Shown here: one piece after another, positions 1 through 10,488 of the stretch
Position numbering within the stretch: position 1 is the first letter of the stretch
How the letters are laid out: each line of letters opens with the position of its first letter
The notes under the pieces: model-generated
Database searches by the model: none
Told to the model about the DNA's origin: nothing
The model's input: the letters and a program-made list of their open reading frames with translations, nothing else
Program-made: the position numbers and the translations under genes
DNA from: Trichodelitschia bisporula
Taxonomy: Eukaryota; Ascomycota; Dothideomycetes; Phaeotrichales; Phaeotrichaceae
NCBI GenBank assembly: GCA_010356995.1
Contig: ML996698.1
Coordinates: 183,923 to 247,922 of the forward strand
Direction: 5' to 3'
DNA: 64,000 nucleotides

Positions 1-3000
1 TTTTCTGATGGCTCTTTGACATGAAGCAGCGTTCTGGAAAAAGCTGGAAAAGCGTCCCCTTTTCTTGGTCAACCGGCCTTTTAGAAAGACCGGATTCACT
101 ACTGACTACTACTCGTAGAAAAGGCAGCGGCGGGCCTCGAGGGAGTGAAAAGTGAAAAGTCAGCCAGTGCGCAGAAGGATGACGATGTTTGCGATACTTT
201 TCCGGCTTCCGAGATGTGTGGCATTATCAAAGTCGTCCCCTCCTGCGCCCACGATGTCGGGAGACCGCCAGCAGTTGTCGAATCCTAGGCCAACCCTCAT
301 GCCATGAGTATATGGTTGCCGTCTCATTGTTAGGCGGCTCTGTTTAGGCCATGGAGGGGGGGCCTCGTTGCCTGAGGACCGCGTGGAGGAAAACTATGGT
401 TGGTCCAAGCCCAACGAGGGCCACTGTGGCTGCTAAAGCGGCCACGAATCCACAAGCCATCCTCAAGTCCTGCTATATTCGTGTTGAGCTCCTGTGTTCC
501 GACCAGCATCTCCCCAGGCAAGGGTCACAGATGCATTAGCGTTGACATGATAGATGCAGCGGTTCTCAAGATGTTAGTCAATCTTGCGAAGGTCTGGGTG
601 ATAACAAAACGTACGGGCTGTCTAGCACCTGTTCGAAGGCACTGCTAACCAGTAACGCAAGATAGGAAATAAACCTATCGGGAAAGAGCGGACGCTAATT
701 TCCTGTTGAATCCAAGTTCGATCGCACAGCTGTGTTGTGAAGTATGCGACACAAAAGCAAGTGTCAAGTTGCAAGCCACTTTGAAGGGTCAAGAGCTTTA
801 TCCGGGGTGTATCACACTTGAAGTCCACTGGCGGTCCGAATCCTGAAAGTTGCTCCCGAAACCCGTAGCACCGAACAAAACCAACATCGGGCATCACAAG
901 TTCTTAAGCGCCGCGCTGGAACATTTAAGCCCATCAGGCTTAGGCACGAAAGGAGCACGGCCGTTGAGTCCACTCAATAAGGGCGAAAGCCTTGCATCTT
1001 CGTGCGAAATCCCGCTCCACTTGCCACAAAGTATGAGTGTGATTGACTTTTCTGCCTTGTTAACGACAAAATTGTACATGTTAGAGTGGCAGATCCAGTT
1101 CGAGCCACAGAGAATCTCGAAAGCTTGTCTGTGCTGCATCGATGAATTAGCCCAAGCAATTACGGTGCCTCAGAGACCACGCATAGGTTAGGTCCGAAAT
1201 CCAGAAGGGGACGGCAAAGACCGAGCCTCACACCGCCCTTAATGACAGATTCCTTGGTTCTTTTTGATGCGGAACATCATGGCATTGGTACACCTTAACA
1301 TTCGATGGAATCATGGCGTCAGAGAGGATCATGGCGTCACAGGTCATACCGGCGCTCGGACCCAATGCCCGATTTGGCCAGCGATGGGTATTTGGATCTA
1401 GGGCCACCTGAGGGGTCGTGATCCACCGTGTTGGTTGATTTTGCGGGGTTGGAGTTCGCGACTTGCGCGAGTAGCCCTTGACATTCCTCCTTTCGTCCTG
1501 AGTTCGGGTCATTGGGATCGCTAGAATCGGCATGCATCGGTTGGATCTCCGCGGTCTCGAGGCCCCCATACTCAGGATATCCAGAGTAGGCTGTGCTCCA
1601 GTCAGGTCCTTCGGTCTCGTGGCTCGGAGCTCATTCTTCACTAGGGTTGCAGGTTTGAGTGCTTTGCCCTGAAAGTCGGCCTGCATTCCGGTTTCGTATG
1701 TAAGCGCTGGATTTCGTCGGAGCAAGCGCCGATATCTGGTGGCGATTGAGACGATATTGCCTCTGAAGTTGATTCGAGGAAAAAGCGGTTGTCGATGGAC
1801 GGAAGTCAACGCGAGTGGAGTCACATGACCCTCCCATCCCTTTGGAGCCTCAAAACCTCAACACCTGTGCCTGCGAATTCCAAGTCTCTCCAAGCCAACT
1901 CCGAGACGACGCAACATGCAAAGACCAGCCTACCCTGCCCAGTGCAATGCGAAATCGAAATCTCGTTCCGCAGATTTCCAACTCGGTCCAGACTGAAGCG
2001 CGATCGAAGGACACGGTGCGCAACTCCACCCGCCACCTGGTAAAACTTGAGCGCCCAGCAACGCAATTAAGCATATCGGAGGCAAATGACATGCCCAGGA
2101 GCTACAGTCTTCCAGAATCTCCTTGCTATTCTAGCTTCCGTTTCGGACACGGCCGTTTTGAAACTCCGCTTCGCTTTCGTTCCACCCTGCTACCACCCGA
2201 CCCAACCGATCGCCATGTTTTGTTTACTTCAGAATGACCCCACAAGTAGTCGATCGTCACTCGGCCGTCGCTTGACGATGAATCCAAACATCACAAGCCC
2301 TCTGACATGTCCTCAGGTTAGCCGGAATAAATCCGGAGAACTGTCACCTTCAAACAGGCACCACATCTCTAACCTTCGACCCTTCCCAGCCGCTCTCCCT
2401 ATGCGTCGTGGGAGGCCGGTGGCGGCTCGCAAGGAAGGCAGCTGAGCGTTGGGATCCAGTAGGGAAGAGATTGCGAAGGCCTCATATATTCGGAGGTGTC
2501 GCGCCGGATCACGCCCCCGCTTCGATCGCCCGCCCGCCATAGGGCTTCGGGTTCTGTTCCAAAACGACCCTACTGCACCAAGAGGTCTGGAGAAAAGAGT
2601 CTCCTTGGTCTCAACAGGTAACGACAGGAAGCAAGTAACCATTCTCTCAGTGCCTTCGTTGTTTTGGCGGGAATCTGGTAACAGCTTTGCAAACAAAGGT
2701 GACAACAGCGCTGCGAGCAGCGTCGTCATTCTGCTGTCCCGGCCGTTGGGAGCGGCAGTTGAGCAGCCCAACCACATGCCTAGATCGGCCACGCACTATG
2801 CCATCGAAGATTAGCGAAGCGTCGAAGCAGCTCGATATACGAAGACTTGGCCAGATACAGCGTGCCCCCGTCTTTAGCTCCGCCGACTCTCCGCTCAAAA
2901 TGAATGCTCGCGAGCATCCACCGCCGAGGCGAGGGGCGATGAGTGGGGTTACTCGCAGGGCTCCGCGCACGAGACCATGCAATGCGGGGTGATATTCATT

Positions 3001-3258
3001 TATACGCCCCTGTGGGCACCAGACACACTGGATGCCGACGAGCGATGGAGCAGCCTCGTGTGTTTCATGAATATGCCGTGCAATATCCAGCGCACTCTCC
3101 GCCGGTGCTTAGCCCTCCCCATGCCCGCACCACGCGGCAAGCAAGCATTGCGAACTCCACCGACGTGCTGGTGAGATAAATATGAAATTGGCCCTATAGC
3201 CCGACTTCCTGCTCCTCGAATTCCTTCCTCACTCAACCCATTCACTCTTTTCAGCAGG
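1..3258. other. Gene-poor left flank, nothing recognised
   Basis: Open frames occur on both strands (the longest is about 200 codons, minus strand, 1228-1824), but none has a recognisable domain, intron pattern or convincing start. A short direct duplication of 'atggcgtca' lies near 1315-1340. I see no transposon ends, no tRNA and no clear pseudogene. The last roughly 100 bases are the promoter and 5' leader of the secreted protein starting at 3259. Confidence 0.5.
3175..3183 (+). promoter_or_regulatory. TATA-like element upstream of the secreted Nod19-like gene
   Basis: The string 'gataaatat' lies about 80 bases before the ATG at 3259, followed by a pyrimidine-rich leader (cttcctgctcctcgaattcc and on). 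This spacing suits a fungal core promoter. The assignment rests only on sequence and position. Confidence 0.35.
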
Positions 3259-4528
3259 ATGAAGTATTCCAGCTTCCTTTTCGCGGCTTCGGCCGCCGCC
3301 GCGGCCCTCGACATGCAGCAGGGCGCGTGCAAGCTGCCTTCTCCAGGTAGCCCTCAGATTCGCGCTACGGCCCAGCGCAAGTTCTACTCCGTTGGCAGTA
3401 GGTTTCCGTCTTCACCGCATGTATGCCCATCGCTGACGACTGACAACAGCCTACACCCTTAAGGGCAACCCCAACGGCGCAGCAGCCGCAGCGGGCGGCA
3501 GTCACTCGCACGGTGGCAGTGGCGGCGGTATGGGTGGCATGATGGGCGAGGGTGACGCGCAGTCCTTCGCGGCGTCGCCTTCGGGCTCGACCTTCTGCGG
3601 CACCTGCACGGTGCTGGCCGGCCAGATCAAGATCTTCTACCCGGATGGCTCGCCCGCCAACGTGTCGAACGGCATCTACGTCCACCACATCCTTACCAAC
3701 GGCATCGGGTCGCAGCCCGCCTTCGTCCGGTCCGGCCTTGGTGGCTTGTCGGGCGCCATGGGTGCTGGCTTCGTTGGTGCCGGTGATGATAACGGCAACC
3801 GGCCGTGGGTCTATGCGCCCAAGGACGGTTCATTTGAATCCGGCTTCCAGATCGCGCCAACGACGCGCTTCAGCGCTCAGATCGTGCTTGTGAACTAGTT
3901 TGTCTCTCTCCCGCTTTTCTGCCCAGAAACTTACATCCTCCAGCAACAAGGTCCCCAAGACCGTCTGTGTGGCGTACGACCTTGAATTCATACCCGGCCA
4001 CGTCGGCAAGAAGGTCAAGAGCTCGCTCATCTCGGCTGCGGGTATGACGGGCCCGAAGGTGGACCGCGGCCGCGCTGTCAACACCACCAGCTCGCCGATG
4101 GCCTTCTCGGAGCCCGGCTACATCATCCTGGCCAAGGGCCATCTGCGTACGTCTATCCTTCAACTTACTACCTGACATAGCTAATCCCCCTAGACGACGG
4201 CGGCAGCGCCATGTACATGCGCATCTCGGGCAAGAACAGCTACTCGTGCGTCAGCCGCGCGACCTACGGGCACACCGTCGGTGGCGAGGGTGGCCAGGCC
4301 ACCATCTCGGACATGAGCGACTGCAACAGCAAGCCGTGGCGCATCGAATCTGGCGACAGCATGACCATGACGGCCGAGTACGATCTCAAGTCACACCCGC
4401 TGTACGTACTTGCTCTCCTTTCTTGGACCAGAATGCTAACATGACCTAGGCGTGGCACGGCAAGCGGCGGCGAGGCTGGCGTGATGGGCATGTTCCGCAT
4501 CATCTTCGCGCCGGATAAGGCTTGGTAA
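3259..4528 (+). CDS. Secreted SURNod19-like protein (358 aa, 5 exons)
   Basis: Exons read as 3259-3397, 3450-3897, 3944-4146, 4194-4401 and 4450-4528; all four introns are 46-52 nt with GT/AG ends and the frame closes exactly. The first ~16 residues (MKYSSFLFAASAAAAA) form a secretion signal. A Gly/His-rich stretch (GGSHSHGGSGGGMGGMMG) follows. The body contains an FCGTCTVL segment, IYVHHI, and the motif GHLHDGG created across the third intron, then a C-terminal region ending in FAPDKAW. The HLHDGG motif and overall arrangement resemble the 'stress up-regulated Nod 19' family, whose biochemical function is not established. It is probably exported to the wall or medium; the histidine clusters could bind metal, which is inference. 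The family call is moderate; the gene structure is firmer. Confidence 0.72.
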
Positions 4529-6112
4529 GCGTGCGTAGTAGGCCGCGCTTGTAATAGTTAGGCATTCGTTTGGATAGCATTTTACCTCTTTGGAGCCGTT
4601 CTCGTTCCCATGTACTCGTGCACGTCCGCCCAACACTCACTCTGCAGACCAAATGACCGAGCCGCAAACCAGGGTCAAATATCTGCAGCCCGTGCCCAAT
4701 AAACCGCCGGCGATTCCGAGCAAAAATTTCCGTGTCATGCGGGCCCTACCCGGCCCGTCCCAGCTAAATGGCCCACTCTGTCATCTGCCTCCGTGCTCTC
4801 GGCCCGACTCGGCCTAACAGATTTTTCTCGGAGTTGTTCCTCGGAGTTGTTCCTCGGAGTTCGTCCCGAGGCGCTGTCGACTGACATCATCGGCGGGCCG
4901 CGCCGGCTCGGCAAGCGCCCCTCGATCGGAGCTTGGCATATCCCCACCATGGCATTACCAAAGCGCTCTATCTCAAATCTGGTTCCAGCGATGGCGTATC
5001 CCGGCCACCCACCCCGCAATCGGTTCAACAGCGTCCCATACCCTGCGTACCACCTAAGATGCAGAATCGATGCGGAACGGTTCGAGCGGCTTCGTTACAG
5101 GACGTCATGCCGGAGTCGCGTCCAATGCGATGCAATGGTTTCGATGGTTGTTGGGAAACGCTAGACAAGTGGCTTTGCCCCGCCTGACCCCCCGATCTTT
5201 TGCGCTCGGTGCCTGTGAAAGGGTCTGCCACAAACCCCTGGTTCCTGGACCCTCTGACGTCATATCATACGACGTAACCAGTCACGTGGAGTGCGGGAAG
5301 CCTGCCGCACGTGAAGGGGGGTTCTGGGCCCTTCCGGTAGGGTGGGACTGGGGTGCCAGGGGAAGTGAGGCGTGCAAGGCTCGGGGGCGAAAAGTGCATT
5401 GAAGCCTTGAGGAGTCATGGCATTTAGAATGGGCTCGGCCTGTGGCGGTGCTACGGTAGAGGTGGCTATTGGATTCAGTTGGGAATCGTTCATGCGCTAG
5501 TTGGATGGAGGGGTTGTGGAGATACGTTGGTACGTTGTATAAACGGGTGGGTATTCGTAACCCCATGAGGGCGAATATCGCCACTGGATGTTCTCCGGTT
5601 CTGAATGTGAGGTGTGAGGAGGCTTTGTCGATCCATTGCGAGTTTCCGAACCTGCCAGGCGTGCTTACTTGCTCGTCGTTGCCGTGCTGGGCCTTGTGCT
5701 AGCAAGTTGTTCGTGGTGTGCCGTATTCCGCTTCCTGTTGAGTTCATCCGCTGCGGTAGCTGGGGATGAATGCCAACAAACGGGTCAGTCCAGCGAGACC
5801 ACGCACATATGATATCGGGCACGCCGGCAGTGTTGATGCACAAGCGCGACCAGCATGCACAGCCACCAGGTCAAACTGAGGAATTTGCCCCCGACCGAAC
5901 GGGCCCCCTGGCCAACCTCCAACGTGGATTGCCCTTTTTGACTTGGCGAAATCCCATTATCCGTCGCTGGTTCGTTGATGAAATCCCATTCCCGGTTTCC
6001 CATCTCCAGGATTACGAGAAAATCGACTTTTGGCCCACTTCCTGGTCTCTCTCATTCGCCCCATCCCCCTTCGCATCCTCCCACAAGGCTCGCTTCTTCC
6101 CTCCAACCCGCC
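4529..6112. other. Intergenic, one small tandem repeat
   Basis: Apart from the three-copy 13-bp repeat at 4827-4865, I see no gene. Open frames here are short and lack domains or intron signals. The right end is the promoter and leader of the F-box gene; the frame of that gene stays open upstream to about 5975, but through low-complexity Pro/Ser codons typical of a leader. Confidence 0.5.
4827..4865. repeat. 13-bp tandem repeat, three copies
   Basis: The unit 'ctcggagttgttc' is present twice exactly and a third time with a changed end (ctcggagttcgtc). It lies in non-coding DNA about 300 bases downstream of the SURNod19-like gene. It could be a minisatellite or a repeated protein-binding site; nothing decides between them. 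Confidence 0.8.
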
Positions 6113-7567
6113 ATGCACGAAAAGCCCTTCGAAGTTCCCACAGTAATCGCATCAGCGACTACTGTCAATACCGCCTCCGAACCCCCCAAAACCATATTCC
6201 GGAACTCCCTCCACAACTTGCCAGACGAGCTCGTCCTGATCATCGCAGCCCAGGTTCCAGATCAGCCAACGCTCCTCCAGCTAGCTCGCTCATCGATCCG
6301 GCTCTACCGTCTCGTAACCCCCTTCCTCTACCGTCACTTTGAGCACCACCTTTTCTCTGCCCCGCAGCGGCTCCACCTTTTCCTCCGCACGCTCGTTCAC
6401 CACCCCTCTATCCTGACGCACGTCTCATCCCTCGCACTCCGCGATCCCCGCCCCGGCGCCGCCTTCCATGATCTCGAATCTTGGTCTGCCTGGGCAACCG
6501 GCAACTACAACCCGGCATTGCCCTCTCGCGACCATGCATCGTTCATCCGGGCCGCAGCGCCACTGCTGGAGACGCAGCAGCACAGAGCACGCACGAAAAC
6601 CGCCTTGCTAACGCAAGAAGAAGCTCAGGCAGCGCTCCTCCTGACCCTGACGACACACCTCACGGACCTCACGCTCGAAAACCCCGTCGCCGCGACGGAG
6701 CGCCCGCGCTTCGTGCTGGACCACCTCGTGCTGACGCTGCTGCATCCCGTCATCAAGGCAGGCCGGGCGCTGCAGGCCCTGCGGCGGCTGAAGGCTGTGT
6801 CGACACGGATGGAGGGTGGACAGGGAGGATTCCGGCTCAGCAGCATCGCGCCGTTTTTCCACCTCCCACGGTTGGAGTATGTCACGGGGCATGTGTGCTT
6901 TGAGCCAGAGGACGGGCACTTTGTCGACTTCGATTGTCCAGCAGGAACATCTTCGGTGTCTCATATTGTGTTTCAGCGAAGCAGCGTGTGTCCACGGGGT
7001 ATGGGGCAGATGGTGCGGGCGTGTCGGGGCCTGCGAACCTTTGACTGTGACTGGGCGGGTGAGAGCGTGGGGTGGGTCGAGATCAACTTCGGGGACTTGA
7101 AAGCCGCGTTAGAACAGCATAAACACACCCTGGAAAGGCTGAGGCTGGATACTCGGAAGCATTTCGATTCGTGGCCTGAGCGGGATGACGGTCTTGTGTT
7201 GCCCTTGGGGAGGTTGGATGAGTTTGAGGAGCTGAAAGTCCTTGAGGTACCAGCCAGTGCTCTTATTGGATGGGATGAACATGGCGTCGGTGGCTTCCCT
7301 CCGCTGGTAGATGTGCTGCCGCCGCGTATCGAAGAGCTGCGGCTCAATGAGGGTGCACCGGGGGCGCAAGAGGCGGTGGTTCAACTGGCGAGCAGATGCC
7401 TGGAGTACCCGTCGCTACGGACCGTTGTGATCTGTTTGAGTGCAGGGTGGGAGGAAGGTGCGGAGGAGATGAGAGGAAGGCTCGGATGGGGCAACCACGG
7501 CTTGGAGATATGGTTTGAAGACGGAAGCGAAGTGGATCACTTTTCGTCGGGAGGGAGTGATGGGTGA
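6113..7567 (+). CDS. F-box-like protein (484 aa, single exon)
   Basis: Residues about 35-80 (NLPDELVLIIAAQVPD..., then LLQLARSSIRLYRLVTPFLY) have the F-box pattern: a Leu-Pro-Asp/Glu-Glu-Leu start, a hydrophobic helix and a second helix with the 'R.f..l..p.LY' ending. The remainder resembles the irregular leucine-rich C-termini of fungal F-box proteins, with repeated L..L.L segments around residues 230-480. F-box proteins join substrates to SCF (Skp1-Cullin) ubiquitin ligases; the substrate here is unknown. I chose the ATG at 6113 because it follows a pyrimidine-rich leader and precedes the first domain-like sequence; the open frame upstream has no earlier good ATG context. No intron is needed. 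Confidence 0.75.
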   Translation: MHEKPFEVPTVIASATTVNTASEPPKTIFRNSLHNLPDELVLIIAAQVPDQPTLLQLARSSIRLYRLVTPFLYRHFEHHLFSAPQRLHLFLRTLVHHPSILTHVSSLALRDPRPGAAFHDLESWSAWATGNYNPALPSRDHASFIRAAAPLLETQQHRARTKTALLTQEEAQAALLLTLTTHLTDLTLENPVAATERPRFVLDHLVLTLLHPVIKAGRALQALRRLKAVSTRMEGGQGGFRLSSIAPFFHLPRLEYVTGHVCFEPEDGHFVDFDCPAGTSSVSHIVFQRSSVCPRGMGQMVRACRGLRTFDCDWAGESVGWVEINFGDLKAALEQHKHTLERLRLDTRKHFDSWPERDDGLVLPLGRLDEFEELKVLEVPASALIGWDEHGVGGFPPLVDVLPPRIEELRLNEGAPGAQEAVVQLASRCLEYPSLRTVVICLSAGWEEGAEEMRGRLGWGNHGLEIWFEDGSEVDHFSSGGSDG

Positions 7568-8667
7568 CCATTGTACGGGGGCGTCCGGCGCAGCATGTGT
7601 TGTACGGCGTTTGGGTCTTGCGTGTCTGCACAGCGTGTCTGCTCGGCCGGAGCGTGCTCCTGGGCAGACCTTTGGTGCGGAAGTCAGCGAGCGCATCGAG
7701 TATCAAGCGTATATGCTCCACACTACAAGGTGGCGGGTGCACCTTGGTATGCTGCGCCGCGTTTGGTTGTCAGGTAACGCATTCTGCGTGTCGTGCTTTC
7801 CTCCCTTTGCGAATCTTCGACCACAAGTAACATATGGTATGGGACGGACACGGGTGTTGACAGTCGACAATAGCGATAGAGATGATGCGAGGCTCGATGG
7901 ATCTATCTGCCCGGTGTTAGTTGATACTGATGACGATGGGTGTAATGGGGTAGTGGTTAGGCGTGAGTACCGAGTCTTCGCGGCCCCTTTCCTGGCGATT
8001 GGCCACACGGATGCACCCAGAGCCTTCTTCCAGTGGTATATTCGTCTCCAAATCTCAAGACAGGTCGTCAGAAGGGTTCACCGGATGCAGCCCTCCCAAA
8101 CTAGAAGAAATCTTAACGGGATGCCGTCGCAACCCTCGTAGAGATGCGGTGGTATCTCCGTATGCACGTGCGCGGGTAGGGCTGAAGTGTGGCGTGGCAC
8201 CAGGCCGGGGTGCGACGAGTGGAGAGTTGGTGACGTCACTTTTTGTGCTGGATGAAATTGCGACGAGAATAGTATGGTGAGTGGGAGCTAGTAGTGGGAG
8301 GAAGTAGAGCGAGGGTGGGAGAGCGAGGGCGGGAGAGTCGGGATTCATATTCCTATGGTGGGGTGATGGGACAGCATCGATCGCAGTCGATGACCACCGC
8401 GGAACAGATCTCCGGGAAGTATGAAAAAACGACGATTATTGCCGGATTGGGGACGTGGTCCTAAGAACTTATTTACATTTGGTAACCCTGAAAGCTCTTT
8501 TCCGCCAACTCTTTGCTAACCTATAAAAACACGGTCTAGCAATGCATCAAAAGCACAAAATTTATGTACACCGATATCTCGCAAAACCGAAGCAAAGCTT
8601 AGCCGAACGCACGCTCTCTTGTCCTCGTATATCCCTCACATTTCAGGCCTTCATTTGATAACCTTGC
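7568..8667. other. Intergenic between convergent genes
   Basis: This 1.1-kb stretch separates the 3' ends of the F-box gene (plus) and the hemerythrin-like gene (minus). It contains overlapping short open frames on both strands but no domain and no spliceable gene that I can support. An A/T-rich portion around 8430-8600 probably contains the 3' end signals of the hemerythrin-like gene. Confidence 0.45.
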
Positions 8668-9444
8668 TCACTTCACCATCTTCTGTTCCGGCGGGCCAAA
8701 CGCCAACGGCCTCGGCTCGCCATATGTAGTACAGGGCAAGAAACGCCATGCTTTTGCCCAACGGCGCTCATACCAAAAGTGCACAAGCGGAGGCAAGAAG
8801 ACGGGAAATGGCAATGCAGGGCCCAACCCGCCCTCATATGTACGGTCCGAGCAGCCCATCAGGATGGGGGTCTGCACGGTCCGGTCGCAGGTCCTGAGCA
8901 CCCAGGCGGAGGTATCAGTCCAGGCCTTTTGCAGCTCATCATTGGGGTAGGGCGCGAGGCTGAGCAGCGTGGTGATTTCGTCGCTGAGGTGCGTTTGAAG
9001 GATTTCACCAAAGCTGTCAATGATGGCCTGGAGCTTGGACCCATCATATGTCTCCGGCGTGGTGGTCTTGACGTAGGCTTCCAGTGCAGCGAGTCCGGGC
9101 TCGAACGCTTCATGTTGTTCCACATTGCCGCTCATGACGCCGGTGTTGCCGGTGATCTCCTCAACGCGCGGGAAGAACATATCTTCTTCCGTGGTGTGAT
9201 GGTGGTGAAGTTCATACAGCCAGTGCGCGATGAGCTGCAGGAGGTCCCTGATGTCAGTCGGGGTTGAGACATAGGGCGCTTGGTTGTAGATGGCGTTGAG
9301 ACAGCGCAGGACGGCGTTGTGGATGTACACCATCTCTTGGGCCATGCGTACGCTGAAATGTTGCTTGCCGGATTTGTCGGTCGACGTAGGGCGCGGAGTA
9401 GGGATGAGAGGAAAGGGGGTATCGGCCCAGGGTCGAGGAGACAT
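8668..9444 (-). CDS. Hemerythrin/HHE-domain protein (258 aa)
   Basis: Single exon, ATG at 9444. Residues about 35-160 form a hemerythrin-like four-helix bundle with candidate metal ligands: H42 (YIHNAVL), H80-H83 and E87 (LHHHHTTEED), H111 (EQHEAFEPGL), H152 and D155/E156 (THLSDEI). This matches the HHE cation-binding pattern H...HxxxE...H...HxxxD/E. After the bundle a conserved-looking tail (PPLVHFWYERRWAKAWRFLPC) is typical of fungal members. Family proteins bind di-iron or other metal; roles in oxygen or redox sensing and detoxification have been proposed, but the role here is unknown. No signal peptide, so probably cytosolic. A good TATA box lies 160 bases upstream. Confidence 0.85.
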   Translation of the reverse strand: MSPRPWADTPFPLIPTPRPTSTDKSGKQHFSVRMAQEMVYIHNAVLRCLNAIYNQAPYVSTPTDIRDLLQLIAHWLYELHHHHTTEEDMFFPRVEEITGNTGVMSGNVEQHEAFEPGLAALEAYVKTTTPETYDGSKLQAIIDSFGEILQTHLSDEITTLLSLAPYPNDELQKAWTDTSAWVLRTCDRTVQTPILMGCSDRTYEGGLGPALPFPVFLPPLVHFWYERRWAKAWRFLPCTTYGEPRPLAFGPPEQKMVK

Positions 9445-9603
9445 GGTGAACGGTTGGGGTTGAGATTTGTAAAAGAGGTAAGTTCAAAGAACCGCTTTTT
9501 GAGCAAGCCGAGCTTTGAACGTAAACAGAGGTCGAAGTAAGTATATTGTAGGATAGCGGATGAGGAACCTGGTGAACAAACGTCGACCACGACCGGCAAC
9601 TTG

Positions 9604-9612
9604 CTTTATATA
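9604..9612 (-). promoter_or_regulatory. TATA box of the hemerythrin-like gene
   Basis: On the minus strand the sequence reads TATATAAAG, a near-consensus TATA box, 160 bases before the ATG at 9444. A clear TATA box often marks strongly or conditionally expressed fungal genes; that inference is untested here. Confidence 0.55.
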
Positions 9613-10029
9613 CGCACATCCTCTCGACTCCAAAAATATCATCACCAGAGCTGTCTGCTGGGCTTCAACCTCCATCACAACAGCATGCACGAGAGAATGC
9701 CCTCGCGACCCAACCTCCACACCACATACGGCGTATAGACACAGGAGTACGAGGCTCGGCAGAAGCCTCACGGCGTTGCCGACGACTTCCAAGAGCCACG
9801 TTCCCCGGCTTCTAGAAGCCTACAGGGGGAGAAGTGGTGATGCAAAGTGTGGAGGTGAGCCAGCCTGATGGTAACAGGGATGCGCGTGGGGGAAGAATGA
9901 AAAAAGATAACCAGTACGAGTAGACCGCAATGCATGATGAATAGAAATTCCACGACACCATTAGGCATTCGTATGCACTGCGGCTGATTCCCATGCTCCC
10001 GGGGTTATTTTTGGGATGACATATTGGGG

Positions 10030-10488
10030 CTAGGCTGCGTTTGGAAGGGACAGCCTGCGGCTGAGTGTGGCGCCCTTGCGGTGGAGTGTCGCTGCATCTG
10101 AGGGAAATGCACGATATCGGGACGGTGCGCGTGGTTGAGCATAATTTGGTCCCTCAGCACGCATGCAGCGAACGCGTGGGCTTCGAGGTCCGTAAGAGGA
10201 CGCCGTAATACGAAGCACAAGATCAACCGGCACTTCTTGTTGCTCTCCCACGAACGTGACTGGTGCTCTGACCGAATTAACATTGGTGCCGGATTCCCGC
10301 GCATCGCGATGGAAAACCTTAAGGTCGACGAAAAGAATGTAGCGTCCATCCCACAACCCCCCATCACCGCACAGGCGAGGAATTGAAAAAGGTACAGACG
10401 AGCGCAATCGCTCTACAAGGCAGGGAACGGAAGCCCATCCACAACCCACACGCCTATCCTCCACCCACCAACACACTCCATCCCTCAA
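10030..10488 (-). CDS. Weak open frame, possible small protein or relic (152 codons)
   Basis: An uninterrupted minus-strand frame with a plausible central stretch (GRYILFVDLKVFHRDAR and VTFVGEQQEVPVDLVLR) but atypical ends. I do not recognise a family. It could be a chance frame, an exon of an unrecognised gene, or part of a decayed one. A neighbouring frame on the same strand is also open over 120 codons, which lowers confidence. Confidence 0.2.
   Translation of the reverse strand: MRDGVCWWVEDRRVGCGWASVPCLVERLRSSVPFSIPRLCGDGGLWDGRYILFVDLKVFHRDARESGTNVNSVRAPVTFVGEQQEVPVDLVLRITASSYGPRSPRVRCMRAEGPNYAQPRAPSRYRAFPSDAATLHRKGATLSRRLSLPNAA

Noticed and set aside
1228-1824. 198-codon minus-strand frame
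   Set aside because: No recognisable family and no coding-like codon bias; the overlapping minus frame is also open.
8779-9267. 162-codon plus-strand frame
   Set aside because: Antisense shadow of the hemerythrin-like gene, whose metal-ligand pattern is clear on the minus strand.
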